From the NCBI GenBank assembly GCA_037367405.1, contig JAZKJV010010753.1, positions 248,001 to 312,000 on the forward strand: a stretch of 64,000 nt of DNA, given 5' to 3'. A program made the translations under genes and the position numbers. Positions 50,583 through 63,427 of the stretch are shown here, piece after piece. This DNA comes from Ottelia alismoides (lineage: Eukaryota; Streptophyta; Magnoliopsida; Alismatales; Hydrocharitaceae). Every line of letters begins with the position of its first letter. Within the stretch, counting starts at the first letter, position 1. A model generated the notes under the pieces. That model did not search any database. It was not told the origin of the DNA and saw only the letters and a list, made by a program, of their open reading frames with translations.

Positions 50583-52235
50583 TTAAGTCTAGGTTTTAGG
50601 CCTTAGAATATCACAGAAACATGTAGATCGCATCAAATATGATCTAAGGCAACTAGTCATACTAGTTGCAACGAACAATAGAATTTCAAAAAATTTAATT
50701 AGATAAAACCAAGTGATATGAGAACATTTATCAAATCATTTCATAAATGTCACAAACAAGTCAAAGGAATACCTCTTTAAGTGTGATTGGGATCACATGT
50801 CTCTAAACGAAAAGACCTCCCCTCTCAAGTTCGATCCAATGAAGGATGCATTTGCAGGCGTGCGTATGAGATGTGTGCTTCACGCAATCTAAGTTGATGA
50901 TACAAGTATGGAATATCCTAATTTCATCTCATGGAATTGATAGTCTTCTTCACGAGCAATATGCCCCAATGAAGGTGGAGATCCACAAACCATCGATCCA
51001 GCAACACACTGGCGATGCGAGATATGAGGCTCTCTAGGTCAATATCCACAATATAGAGAAAGAGGGCTTGGGCGTATATGAGAATAGATAGAGAGATTTA
51101 TTGCTTGCTTTTGTTGTCTAAAAAAATTTTGGTCTAGCCTTTCTTATATAACAAATTTGGTATCCATTGATCTCAATCCATATGCACACATAATCAATGA
51201 TGTAGATTATTTATGCTTTCTAATCAATGGAAATGATTTTGTTGCACAAATTTGCAACAATAAATTAATTTAAAATAAATTAAATATTTAATATTTATCT
51301 ACATATAATTTAATTTGAAATAAATCAATTAACACGTGGAATGAATGGAAAGAGAGCAAGCCTCCTTTCTTTAACCTAGTGGACGACCACATTGACGTAG
51401 GACTCAATGGTGGTCGTCCACTCTCCATAAAAGGAATGTGGATCTCTCATTTCAAATTGGTGAGATATCATATCTCAACAAAATATTCCACATGTGCAAT
51501 AAATTTTGTTGCATAATTATTCACCAAAATAACTCAAATTAGTTTATGATATTTTCAATCATGCCATTGACAATTATGAACCATATTCATCCATCCAATA
51601 TAAAATGTAAATTGTTTACAATTAATTATATAATGTGGATCCAATTCACATCAACATTTAATTTGTCAATACTATTCACAATTAAATCTCTCTAATATAT
51701 TTTAAATCAAATCTATAATATTGTGATTATTATGTATAGTGATATCCACATTAATCATATCTTCGACAATTAATTTAATTATCTTAGATAATTATTCTCA
51801 CATGTTCAAATAACATGAATCACATTTATATTATTCACGATAATTAAATCACATTAATAATTAATTTCTCAATGCTCATATACATTATCAACAATAGAAT
51901 TATTCTTGAACTCTTTCAAGAATAATGTACTTTCTCCGTGGATAATTGGAGATAAGGATAAAACAATTGTACATTCCATGTATACTGACTTGGATATTGA
52001 GATCGTATCACATATCTAGATCAAGGGAACATCTCAAGATGTTTTATTATATCAAACTATTAATCTAATTTCTCATTGCATCCAAATCACATTCAGATCA
52101 ATGTCCAACATTGGACTAACTTCAGATACTGCGACGAGTCACTAAAATCCAAAATTATTTCATCACTCCCTCATAATAGAAGTGTCATGGTTATACAATC
52201 ATTTATGATCACATCACCCCTTGAGTATTCTTAAT
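50583..52235 (-). repeat. 5' LTR of Copia C, cut by element A
   Basis: It aligns with 36099 to about 37810 of the other LTR and stops at the first base of element A. The broken end GAGTATTCTTAAT matches GAGTATTTGTAAT near 37800. Confidence 0.85.
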
Positions 52236-54402
52236 TGTTGGACATAGGAGCCCACGACGAGCCATTATGCAATGACTGTTATTGCGAATATCTTTCCCTG
52301 ATCTGAAATGAAGAATAATTAATTGCATAATAGGTCCCTTGGTACAATTAGGGTTATGTACCATGGTCATCTTAATGATAATACAATTGTTGATTTGATT
52401 ATTGAATCATAGAGGCTGGTGCTTGGATGAATATCTAAAGAGTTAGATTGAGGACTCATCAAGCACTGTCAAATTATTATTAAGAGAGGATCTCCAGCGT
52501 GAGAAGGAGATGCAATCTTTTATCTAATGGATGATATCTGACCGACCTCTTGATGCTGATCCTCTGCATAGGAAATGAGATTCAGAGGTGTCAGATTAGT
52601 TAGGTGAAAGAGTTGGCTTAGCGAGATCGAGATAACTAAAGTCCTATGTCGTATGCTGTCACGATATAGGCTCACATCCTCCGATTGGAGACATATGTGT
52701 TACTATATGTTTGAGTATGTATATTTGGTAGACCAATAGGTTGATGACCTAATCAAGGTCTATACACCAACGTGCTGGTGTGCATGCAAGGGCATATGAG
52801 TAATACGATCTCTCAAAGGGATCATACAGGTTCATTACTGAACTAGAAGACATGAGCTCACTCATGAGATATTGGGAAGAATCAAATTCCGTGCACGGTC
52901 GTCTCACTTTGGAAGCTTGACTGAATTTTATAGGTTTGATTTGTACTTTTGGAAAATATATGATCAAGACCTGGCTATGATATATGCTTTTGGAAAGTAT
53001 ATGATCGATACCGACTCTTAATGATAAAATGAGAAACTTAATGATAAAATCATGAAGTAGACAGTGTAAAATTGATGTAATACTTCGAATTTATTTAGGG
53101 TCTTCGAGTATGCAGGATATACAGGTATTGGGAACCTGAGGGTGATGTGATCATAAACGATTGTATAACCATGACACTTCCATTCCTTGGGAGTGATGAA
53201 ACATGTTTGGACTTTAGTGACTCCTCCCAGTAGAGAAGTAATCTAATCTTGGTCCAAATATTGAACATTGATCTGAATATGATTCATATTCAATGATAAT
53301 ATATAGATTTGCGTTTGTGATTTAATCAAGCATCCATTAGAGGTCTGCAAGATCTGGATTTGAGTTGTGATCTCAATATCCAAGTCACTATACGTGGAAC
53401 AATACAATCGCCCTTTCCTTATCTCCAAGTATCTGCGGAGAAAGCACATTATCCTTGAAAGAGTTCAGGATAATTTCATTTTTGACATAAGTATTCGAGC
53501 ATTGATAAAATTGATAATTGAATGTGATTTAATTATCATAAATAATATGGATTTGATTCATATTATAAAGAGAGTTATCTTATATAATGTGATTTAATTA
53601 TCAATGATGTGAATGATTTGAATCCGATTCATATTATTTGGGAACATGAGAATAGAAATCCAAGATGATTAAATGTGATTTAATTATCACGGATATGAAT
53701 AATGTGGATAACACTATCCATATTAATCATATATATATTATAAATGTGATTTATAATATATAAGAGAGAGCTATTTGTAATTGCATTTATTAATTAAATG
53801 TTAATGTGAATTGGATTCACATTGGACATTAAATTAAAAATGTAATTTACATCTAATTTTTTGTTGTGAATGTGATTCACAAATTTCCAATTTCCAATGA
53901 GATGATTTCAATGTTCACAAAATAAATTGGATTTATTTTTGTGAAATAATATGAAACAACAAAAGCTGTTGCAAATATTGGAGATATTCATGAGATATGG
54001 ATTCTCATGAAATTGGAAGGAGGCCACCTTGCCATATGTAGAGGGTGGACGACCACCCTCTCCTTATGGAATGTGTGGCCGTTCCCCTTGTTCCATATGG
54101 AAGGAGGCTTGCCTCCTTCCCATTTCTCCAATGAAGATTGATTTAATATAAATAAAATTATATTCAATATATATTTGATTTGATTAAATTAATTATTATT
54201 GTGTTTTTAATAATAATATCATGACCATTGAAAGAAACATAAATCAATGTGAGCCATTGGATTTGTGTTGTCCATGGATTGAGATCCATGGATCCCAAAA
54301 TATTATAAAAGGAGAGGCACCCCTTTTCTCTTATTTACACAGAAAACACAAGTTGGAGACAAGAACTTCAAATGCTCTCTCTCTCTCTCTCATTCTCTAC
54401 AC

Positions 54403-54437
<35 letters not shown>

Positions 54438-54912
54438 GCCGTCCACTGTGGAGCCCTAGAGAAAGTCATTCTCACCGCAGTGTCGCCGTTATGTTGCCGG
54501 ATTGTTTGCTCGCGAATCTTCGTCTCCTTCAGTGTGCTTTTCCTGTGAAGAAGACATCGTATCTCATGATGAAATTAGGAGATTCATCGCTTGGATCATC
54601 AACATGGATTGTGAGAAGCACGTGTTTCATAAATGCACTCGCAAGCGTCTCCTTCGTCTGATCGGACTTGAGACAGGAGGTGTCTTCGTTTAGAGACTCG
54701 ATCACAACCATGCTTCAAGTGGTAACCCCAATACTTATTTGTGGTTCAGATGAAATGATCCGAGAAGTATTCTTGGATCATGTGGTTTCATCGCATGAAA
54801 GGTTTTTAATTCCCGCTTCCTCGAGCAACTAGTGCGACTAGTCGCTCCCGATCGCATACGACGCGATCCTCACGCTTCTGTAATGCGCTTAAGGATCTCA
54901 CCATATCCTTCA
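52236..54912 (+). repeat. 5' LTR of Copia A
   Basis: 2677 bp, TGTTGGACAT...ATATCCTTCA, followed by AG and the primer site. The middle (about 53450-53900) is AT-rich and packed with short palindromes built on ATGTGATTTAATTATC-like words. Confidence 0.92.
54304..54433 (+). promoter_or_regulatory. Core promoter and CT-repeat leader of the Copia A LTR
   Basis: TATAAAA (54304-54310) followed by GGAGAGGCACC. A (CT)n tract at 54375-54433 lies 65-120 bases downstream, where the transcribed leader would be. The same order recurs in B (62822-62828, CT tract 62880-62902) and G. CT-rich leaders are common near plant transcription starts; strength and start site are not known. Confidence 0.6.
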
Positions 54913-54914
54913 AG

Positions 54915-54928
54915 TGGTATCAGAGCCA
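54915..54928 (+). other. Primer binding site of Copia A
   Basis: TGGTATCAGAGCCA, the standard plant site complementary to the initiator-Met tRNA, two bases after the LTR. Confidence 0.92.
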
Positions 54929-57580
54929 GATTGAAGGTATTGGATGCGATCCATAAACCTTAGAAGACTTGGGTTCATTAGGATTTGCGAAAGTTTTCTC
55001 GCATTTCATTTTCGCATCTCTGTTTAGTGAATATTTTAGTCTATGTTTAAAATATTTAAACACTAAAATAAAAATTGCATTTTATTCTCCATTATATAAG
55101 AAAACCGTGGGATCTGAGTTTGTGTGATTTCGAATCCGTTTGCTCAAGTTATGATCATTTTAGTGAACATGTATCCGCTGTTTCGGGGTCTACGAATCTT
55201 AATGCAATTAAGGAGTTAATTACTGATTTGAAACGCTTAGAAATGCATGAAAATCACTTAAGTTCTGTTTAAAATCAAATAGGAAAACTTTGGAAACTTA
55301 TTTTGCTTGATTTGAATTTAAATTTATTGGGATATGTTAATTTTAGTAAGTGAGGGTCACAACTGGAAATTACTTTCCAAGAACCTTGTGATTGTCATTT
55401 AATTGATTAGTGAAATTAAATGGTTTAATTGCCAGAAATAATTATGGATAAATATTTGTGAAATATTTGATGATAATTGTTTCCTTAAATGACATTGCCT
55501 TAACCAATTGATTAGATATGATCTAGATCACAAATTGATTACATGATCTATATGATCTACTCTCCAACAAACATTGTTGCTTGAACATGATTGGGAATTT
55601 GTTTAGTAAAATTTACTTATAATGTTAATCAAAATGGTTTTGACTATTATTATATGGTATAACTTCGGTTGAAAAACCTATTATCATCTCAAGTACACAA
55701 TGATCAATTTGGCATTATCCTTTCCCGAGGTGGATATGGTGTCTAGTTGGGGAGCGTTGGGGTAGCATGTTGCACCGTGTGCAGTCTCTCCCACTCCCAT
55801 CAGTACTGGTCATGACAACGAGTAGGGACTTGATAATACAAGAGAGATCACGATGTATTTTTCTAATTATTAAAATTCGAAATAATACGTATTTGAGATA
55901 ATACGATATTTCAAGTGGCAATAAAAATTTTTTGTTGGATATTAATTAGATCATTAATTTAATATGATTAGATTAATTGGAATCCAATTAAAATTAAAAC
56001 ACTCTATTATGAATAGAGTTATGATTTCTCTTAGAAGAATTAACCGTAATGGATATGATTCATTATGATTAATTAGAATTTGAACATGATATTGAGGATC
56101 ACATAAGTGACATCCATGGTCTCCCGTCAAGGCGAAGGGTTTCATCACCAGGGATTGTATGTAGGAGACGCCCGTCCGAAGTGACGGCTCATGTATGCAA
56201 GAGCATCTGGATCGGGCTCTTCGCTTCTCGAAAGAGTAAGGACATATGCGTAGGGACCCCAATACCATGTCCTTATATTATTGGGGTGATATTGGATTGC
56301 GCATATCGAGTTATATTCCTGTTGACGGTTGGTTCAATTAATGATGGGTCGACGTCACCTTAGGGGTGATGGGCTCGGGTGTTAAAGACCGAATTGGGAA
56401 ATGCAAGTTGGACTTGCAAGGTGAAATGTGTTACCGCTTCTTTTTATCGGAGTTACATGTTCTCATATTATTGGGATATGACAAAGATATGGAAGGAGAT
56501 CCCAGATCTTGCTTGAGATATAATGGTAATTATTTCTCTTACATTGAAGTGATTAAGGAAATAAACTTTCAGTGTTGACAATGCAAGACAACTTTGATAT
56601 AAAAATTCTTAAATCAAAGTAAAACATATATTTATATATATTTATGCAAATTTCTTATTTCCGATAATCCTTCATTAAACCCACTGAATACTATACTCAA
56701 TAATGACCCGTAAATAACGTGGATTGGATCCATGATCAAAATATTGTACTTGCAGTTGAACACATATTGTATGTGGTTGCAATGTGCAAGTTTCCTCATA
56801 TGAATGAGGAATGACAATTAAATAGATAATAGGACTAAAACCCTAGGGTTTGTATGTCTTTATATTCTTGATCTCTCATAGAATTTACTTTGGAAGTGAC
56901 ATGCCGATGATGATCATAATTGTCATATAATCCTTATAAAATCTAAGAAGATGTTTTGGCATACATATGTGCTCTCGACATTTAATTATGAGAGACATGG
57001 TTCTCTGCATCATGCTGAATGGTGGCTCTATAAGAGATGATGTATTCAACATGTTGAATACCTACTGAACCAAAGTCTTTTAGAGTTTTGATGGATGTAG
57101 ATACGATGAGTGTCATCATTCTACTTGCTATTCTCTAGTCATGCATGAAGCTTCATAATATTCATATTGTATGAATTGATGAAGCATGTGTAAATGTCGA
57201 AATACTCTTACATATATTTAAATCTTTTAAATTAAACATAAGAAATCCTTTATCTTAAGCAATAGTTGTCTATAGATGAAGGGAGCGCAGTGGAAGCTTG
57301 GGTCCAACTCAAGTAAGAGGGAAAGTCAAAGAGTTGATCGTATTTCTATGACTTCCATATGACATCCAAATAGTTGGAAAAATGCCAATACTGCAATAGG
57401 TCGATACATTGATAGTGTGACTATCTAGTCTATCAAGAATCCTGAGAGAAGATAGTGCATCGGAATAATCTACTTTTACATATAATCATTGAAATTTACT
57501 TTCGTATTTGATAAGATCAAAATCTATTAATTATATATCATTCTTCTAATGCACTTGGAATTGGTGGTATATGTATTAGA
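54929..57580 (+). other. Leader and decayed gag region of Copia A
   Basis: 55087-55272 encodes PWDLSLCDFESVCSSYDHF and more in a frame without an ATG, also recognisable in B and D. 55660-56620 is the leader block conserved with D and partly with C. From about 56640 to 57580 the sequence is colinear with gag of D, but no frame is open. At 57338 a decayed C-x2-C-type segment (CFHM..) may be the zinc knuckle. Confidence 0.55.
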
Positions 57581-57589
57581 GGACTAGAA

Positions 57590-60248
57590 ATTTGATCTTA
57601 AGGTTTAATAAGTCATCTACATGGATATTGATGCAATTGTTACAACAATCTCTATTGGATAGATAGACTTCATATTTTCAATAGGAGAGTCCTTAGTCTT
57701 AGAGAATGTCTCTATGACTTGGATATTAGAATACACTCGTAGTTTATTTCTAAATGCTAGAAATAAACATGAATTTTGGAATAAACATATCATAGAGAGT
57801 TATGATGGATATATTTCATATAGTAATCTAACATATAGTGGACTCTATCAAATTAGAAAATTAATGAATCATTCATTAACATTTCTAATACTGAAAATTT
57901 AAATCCTTAAAATATAAATAGGAGGATGAAGATCATTTGACAACAATATAGCATCAGGTCTTGGACATTTGTCTATTGATGAGATCAATAGACTAGTAAG
58001 AGATGAAAGTTTAGAATGTCTAAAATTTCAAAACCTACATACTTATGAATATTGTATTAAAAGTAGAAAATGTCCATTGCACCCTTCTCTGGGAATAGCG
58101 TAAGATGTCCAGGTATTCATATCTCCTACATATTGATGTATGTGGATCATAAACATTATGGATATGTGATATCTATTGATGATTATGTATGATATGATAT
58201 TTCTTCCCTTCATCTTAGAAAGATTTGAAATGTTCAAAGATTTCACAATTTTGGATTATAATCAAAGTTTGAAAGAAGATGAAAATGAATTTAATCTAGT
58301 CTAGGTAGTCAATACCTATTAGATGAATTCATGAATACCTTATGGAGAAAGGAATATCATTCCTATCTCACTCCTCCTAATACACCTAAACTCAATGGAG
58401 TTGTAGGGAGATACAATTGGATCATGTATAACATGATCTTATCAATAATGAATACTAGCATTATTACCTCTTAGTTTCTAGGTATATATGTAGTAGAGAC
58501 TACAATATATATCCTTAATAAGATCCATGCATGTAAGCTGGAATCTCGCACCAGAGAGTGCTACTTCATTAGGAAATAAAGGATGGTATCAGATACCTAC
58601 TTTATGACCTTGAGATTCTTAAAAGATCTCATCTTTGAGAATATGATTCTTAAAGGATGAGATTCTTGAGAATCAAGATGAAAATGAAGTGAAGGAACTC
58701 ATTTAATCTCGAGATGATATGAGGCTCCTGAAATCGAAAACTAAAAGGACGATTAAAGATGAAACAATAATACCTCTTCAAATGAGTTTGAGAATGATTC
58801 CATGTATCATTTAGGTTTGAAAAAGATTAGACTTCATATGATGAAGCTCTTGAGGATCATGACAAGGAAAGATGGATTTTAGTAATAAAGTATAAAAAAG
58901 ACTTCACATACAAGTGTTGTATATGGACCCTCGAGGGTCCACCTATATGGGTAAGACCCATTAGGGAGTAAATGGATCTTCAAGAGAAAGAAAAACCTGA
59001 TGAGAAGATAGAGACCTTCAAAGCATGGTTCGTATACAAAAGATACACATCGAAGACATCACTTGCAATGAGACTTGCTCTCAATTGACCATGCTTAAAC
59101 CCATCGTAATATTGCTAACTATATCTACACAACTTGGCTTTTACATCCTCAAGATGGAAGTCAAGATTACATTCCTCTATAAATATATCTCTGAGGATAT
59201 TCACATGAAGTAGCCCTATGGCTTCATGGTCAAAGAAAGTAAGGTGTGCAAGCTAAGGAAATCCATCTATGGACTCAAATAAGCTTCTTGTAGTTGGAAC
59301 ATAAGATTTGATGAAATTATTAATGTTATGATCTCAGATAGAATCTTGATGAACCACGTGAAGCTTAGTGGGAGTGCCATTGTGTTAATCATGCTAAATG
59401 TAGATAATATCTTAATAATTTGGAATGATATAAGATTGATAATAAGTGTTTTATAATCCGGCTATTCCATACCTTGAGATATGATCTCAGGGATACCTCT
59501 TGGATCTGAGTTCTGAAAGTGTTCAGAAGTAAAGAGAAGAAGGTATTGGGAACATCACATTTTGTAGTACACCTTGGACATATTCCATTCTTGGAAAACC
59601 TTAAGGAAGGCTTCCTTCCCTTAAGATATGGTTTTGACCTATCTGACGGGATAGTACCTCAAGGAGTCGAGGAAGTGAATGCTGAAACTGCTTCAATTGT
59701 GCATTAATTACGAGAAGCCAAGTGTATACTAGATGTGTACAAAAGCCAGATGTTTATCATGCAGTGGGAGCAGTAAATTATCACTAATCCTACTTGGAGA
59801 TAAAACACTTGATTGCAGTAATAACAAAATCTTTAAAGATGAAAAGACTTTAGAGATAGTGATATCTAAGCCTTATCTTCAAGAACTTAAGAATTTATAG
59901 ACAGTGATATAAAAGGTCTTAACTACAGATACCTTAAGAGATAGAGATCTCTGGAAATGAGGGTATTCTAATAAGGATTATGGAAATATTGGTTATAATA
60001 ATTATAATAATTATTGAGACGTAGTGTCAACGACACTATAAGTGACAAGATTGAGTAATTGGTTGCATAGGATGCAACATTCACACTGGATGCGAACACT
60101 GTTACTAGGAGATATGTAGGTGCCGTAAAAGGACTTGGCAAAGTCTTTTGGGTACAGAGTGATTGATCAGTGTACCTAGCTATTTTTATAAACAGCCTAT
60201 GATTGTCACATGAGTGCGGGTTTAAAGATTAGCTCATAAATGGCTCTT
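57590..60248 (+). pseudogene. Decayed Copia pol of element A
   Basis: In order: pre-integrase domain (57953-58090, LGHLSIDEINRLV and a CPLHP end in one frame), integrase remnant (58290-58450, broken frames of the second-Asp block), reverse transcriptase (59020-59460, including KSIYGLK and NVDNILI where the usual second catalytic Asp is Asn), RT end (59519-59707, EGFLPLRYGFDLSDG), and RNase H traces to about 60150. Many stops and frameshifts; not functional. Confidence 0.75.
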
Positions 60249-60264
60249 TGGGCTAGTGGGAGAT
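60249..60264 (+). other. Polypurine tract of Copia A
   Basis: TTGGGCTAGTGGGAGAT-like sequence abutting the 3' LTR start; the same as in D on the other strand. Confidence 0.8.
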
Positions 60265-60808
60265 TATTGGACATGCGAACCCACGACGAGCCATTATGCA
60301 ATAAATGTTATTGCGAATATCATTCCTTGATCTAAAATGAAGAATAATTAATTTTCATAATAGGTCCCTTAGTACAATTAGGGTTATGTACCATGACCAT
60401 CTTAATGATCATATAACTATTGATTTAATTATTGAATCATAGAGGCTGGTGCTTGGATGAATATCTAAAGAGTTAGATTGAGGACTTATCAAGCACCGTC
60501 AAATGATTATTAAGAGAGGATCTCCATCCTGAGAAGGAGATGGTAATCTTTTCTCTAAAGGCTGATATCTGACCGACCTCTTGATGCAGGTCCTCTGCAT
60601 AGGAATAAAGATTCAGAGGTGTCAGATTAGTTAGGTAAAAGAGTTGGCGTAGTGAGATCGAGATAACCAAAGTCCTATATTGTATGCTGTCTGATATAGG
60701 CACGCATCCTCTGACCGGAGATAGATATGTTACTATATGTCTGAGTACGTACATTAGGCATACCAATATGTTGATGACCTAATCAAGGTCTATACACCGG
60801 TGTGCTGG
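60265..60808 (+). repeat. 3' LTR of Copia A, first 544 bp only
   Basis: It starts TATTGGACAT (TG changed to TA) and is colinear with the family LTR until CGGTGTGCTGG, where the start of a second complete LTR interrupts it. The remainder should follow element B outside the window. Confidence 0.88.
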
Positions 60809-63411
60809 TGTTGGACATGCGAGCCCTCAGCGAGCCATTATGTAGTAAATGTTATTACAAATATCATTCCCTGATCTGAAATGAAGAATAAATAATTTAC
60901 ATAATAGGTCCCTTAGTACAATAAGGGTTATGTACCATGGACATTTTAATGATCATACAACTGTTGATTCTATTATTAAATCATAGAGGCTGGTGCTTAG
61001 ATGAATATATAATGAGTTAGATTGAGGACTCATCAAGCACCGTCAAATGATTGTTAAGAGATGATCTCCAGCCTGAGTAGGAGATGGCAATCCTTTCTCA
61101 GTTAGGATGATACCTGACCGACGTCTTGATGCAGGTCCTCTACATATGAGTAGAGTTTCGGAGGTGTCAGATTAGTTAGGTCAAAGAGTTGACTTAACGA
61201 GATCGAGATAACCAAAGTCCTATATCATATGTTGTAATGATATAGGAACACATACTCTGACCGGAGATAGATGTGCTACTATATGTCTGAGTATGTACAT
61301 TTGGCAGAACAATAGGTCAATGACCTAATCAAGATCTATACACCGGCGCGCTGGTGTGCATGTAAGGGCATATGAGTAATACGATCTGTCAAAGGGATCA
61401 TACATGTTCAGTTACTAAACCGAAAGACATGAGCTCACTCATGAGATATTGGGAAGAATCGAATTCCGTGCATGGTCGTCTCACTTTGGAAGCTTGACTG
61501 AATTTGTAGGTTTGATATGTACTTTTGGAAAGTATATGATCAAGACCTAGGTATGATATATGCTTTTGGAAAGTATATAATCGATACCGACTCCTAATGA
61601 TCGGATGAGAAACTTACTAATAAAACAATGAAGCATACAATATAAAGTTGATCTAATGCTTCGGGTTTATTCTGAGTCTTCCAGTATGCAGGATGTACAG
61701 GTATTGGTAATACCTGAGGATGATGTGATCATAAATGATTGTACAACCATGATGCTTCCATTCCTATTGAGTGATGAAACGGGGCTGGATTTTAGTGACT
61801 CCTCTCAGTAGAGAAGTAATATTATCTTGGTCCAAATGTTAGACATTGATCTGAATGTGATTTATATGCAATGAGAAGATTAGATCTGCGATCTTGATTT
61901 AATCAAGCATCTATGGGAGGCTCGAGATCTGGATTTGAGATATGATCTCAATATCCAAGTCACTATACATGAAACAATATAATCGCCCTATCCTTATCTC
62001 CAAGTATCCGCAGAGAAGGCACATTATCCTTGAAAGAGTTTAGGATAATTTTATTGTTGACATAAGTATCTAAGCATTGAGAAAATGGATAATTAAATGT
62101 GATTTAATTACCATGAATAACATGAATTTGATTCATATTATAGGGAGAGTTATATTAGATAATTAAATGTCATTTACGTATCAAAGATGTGAATAATGTG
62201 AATGTGATTCATATTATTTGGGACATGAGAATAGAGATCCAAGATGATTAAATGTGATTTAATTATCATTGATATGAATAATGTGGATAGCAATATCCAT
62301 ATTAGTCATATATTATAAATGTGATTTATAATATATAAGAGAGAGCTATTTGTAATTTACATTTGTTAATTAAATGTTGATGTGAATTGGATTCACATAG
62401 GACAATTAATTGAAAATGTATTTCACATTTTATTTTGGGATGTGAATGTGATTCACAATTTTCCAATGGCAAAACTGCAATATTCAAAAAATAATTATGA
62501 ATTATTTTTGTATAATAATTTACAACAAGTGTTGTTGTAAATCTTGAAGATTTCCATGGAATAATGTAATCTCATGACATGAGATTGCCACCAAATCCCA
62601 TATTATGGAAGGAGGCAATCTTCATTCCATAAATCTCCATGCTTGAATGATTTAATTTGAGAATAAATCATATTTATTTATCAATATATATTTAATCTAA
62701 ATAAAATTAATTGTTGTTGGTTTTTTACCAACAAAATCTTGGCCATTAAAAGAAATACAAATTAATGTAAGCCATTAAATTTGTGTTATCCATGGATTGA
62801 GATCAATGGATCCCAAAATATTATAAAAGGAGAGGCACCCCTTGCTCTTCTTTGTTACAACAACAAGTGAGACAACAACTCTCTCTCTCTCTCTCTCTCT
62901 CTACATGCCTACTATCTCTATCTCTCTAATGTGGTCATCCACCACAGATGCCCTAAAGAGATTCTCCATCGTCGCAACATCGTTGTTATGCTGCTCGATG
63001 GTTTGCTCGTGGATCACCGTCTACTTCGGCATGCCGTGCTCGTGAAGAAGACATCATGTCTCGTTTGTCAAGATCAAGAGATCCGTGGCTTGGATCATCA
63101 ACATGGATTGCGAGGAGCACGTGTTTCATCAACATGCTCGCGTGCATCTCCTTCGTCGGATCGGACATGAGAAAGGAGGTTTCTTCATTTAGAGACTCGA
63201 TCACAACCACGCTTTAAGAGGTAATCCTATTACTTGTTTGTGGTTTAAGCAAAATGATCCGAGAAGTGTTCTTGGATCATGTGGTTTTGTCACATGAAAT
63301 TTTTTAATTTCCGTTGCATCGAGCAACTAGTGCGACTAGTCGCTCCCGATCGCATACGATGCGATCCTCATGCTTCCGTGATGCGCTTAAGGATTTAACT
63401 AATATCCTTCA
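60809..63411 (+). repeat. 5' LTR of Copia B
   Basis: 2603 bp, TGTTGGACAT...ATATCCTTCA. TATAAAA at 62822-62828 and a CT tract at 62880-62902. Short frames at 62842-63210 are chance frames in the leader. Confidence 0.92.
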
Positions 63412-63413
63412 AA

Positions 63414-63427
63414 TGGTATCAGAGCCA
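63414..63427 (+). other. Primer binding site of Copia B
   Basis: TGGTATCAGAGCCA, identical to that of element A. Confidence 0.92.

Larger units (their letters stand above)
36099..52235 (-). mobile_element. Copia LTR retrotransposon 'C', interrupted and 5'-truncated in view
   Basis: A second Copia family. Its LTR starts TGTTAGCCAT and ends ACCCTAGCCTTCA, and differs widely from D, A and B although the general plan is the same. 3' LTR 36099-38666, internal parts 38667-41729 and 48367-50582, 5' LTR from 50583, cut at 52235 by element A. The rest of the 5' LTR should lie beyond the far end of A, outside the window. Integrase and RT remnants are better preserved than in D or A. Confidence 0.85.
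52236..60808 (+). mobile_element. Copia LTR retrotransposon 'A', interrupted by B
   Basis: Plus orientation: 5' LTR 52236-54912, internal 54913-60264, 3' LTR from 60265, cut at 60808 by element B. It is inserted in the C 5' LTR; the expected target word is TTAAT (52231-52235), whose partner lies outside the window. It is the same family as D, G and B. gag-pol is decayed beyond any long frame. Confidence 0.88.

Noticed and set aside
54221..54693. Frames of 146 and 63 codons in the A LTR
   Set aside because: They cross the TATA box and CT repeat, and corresponding frames in the other LTRs are broken; LTR leader sequence.
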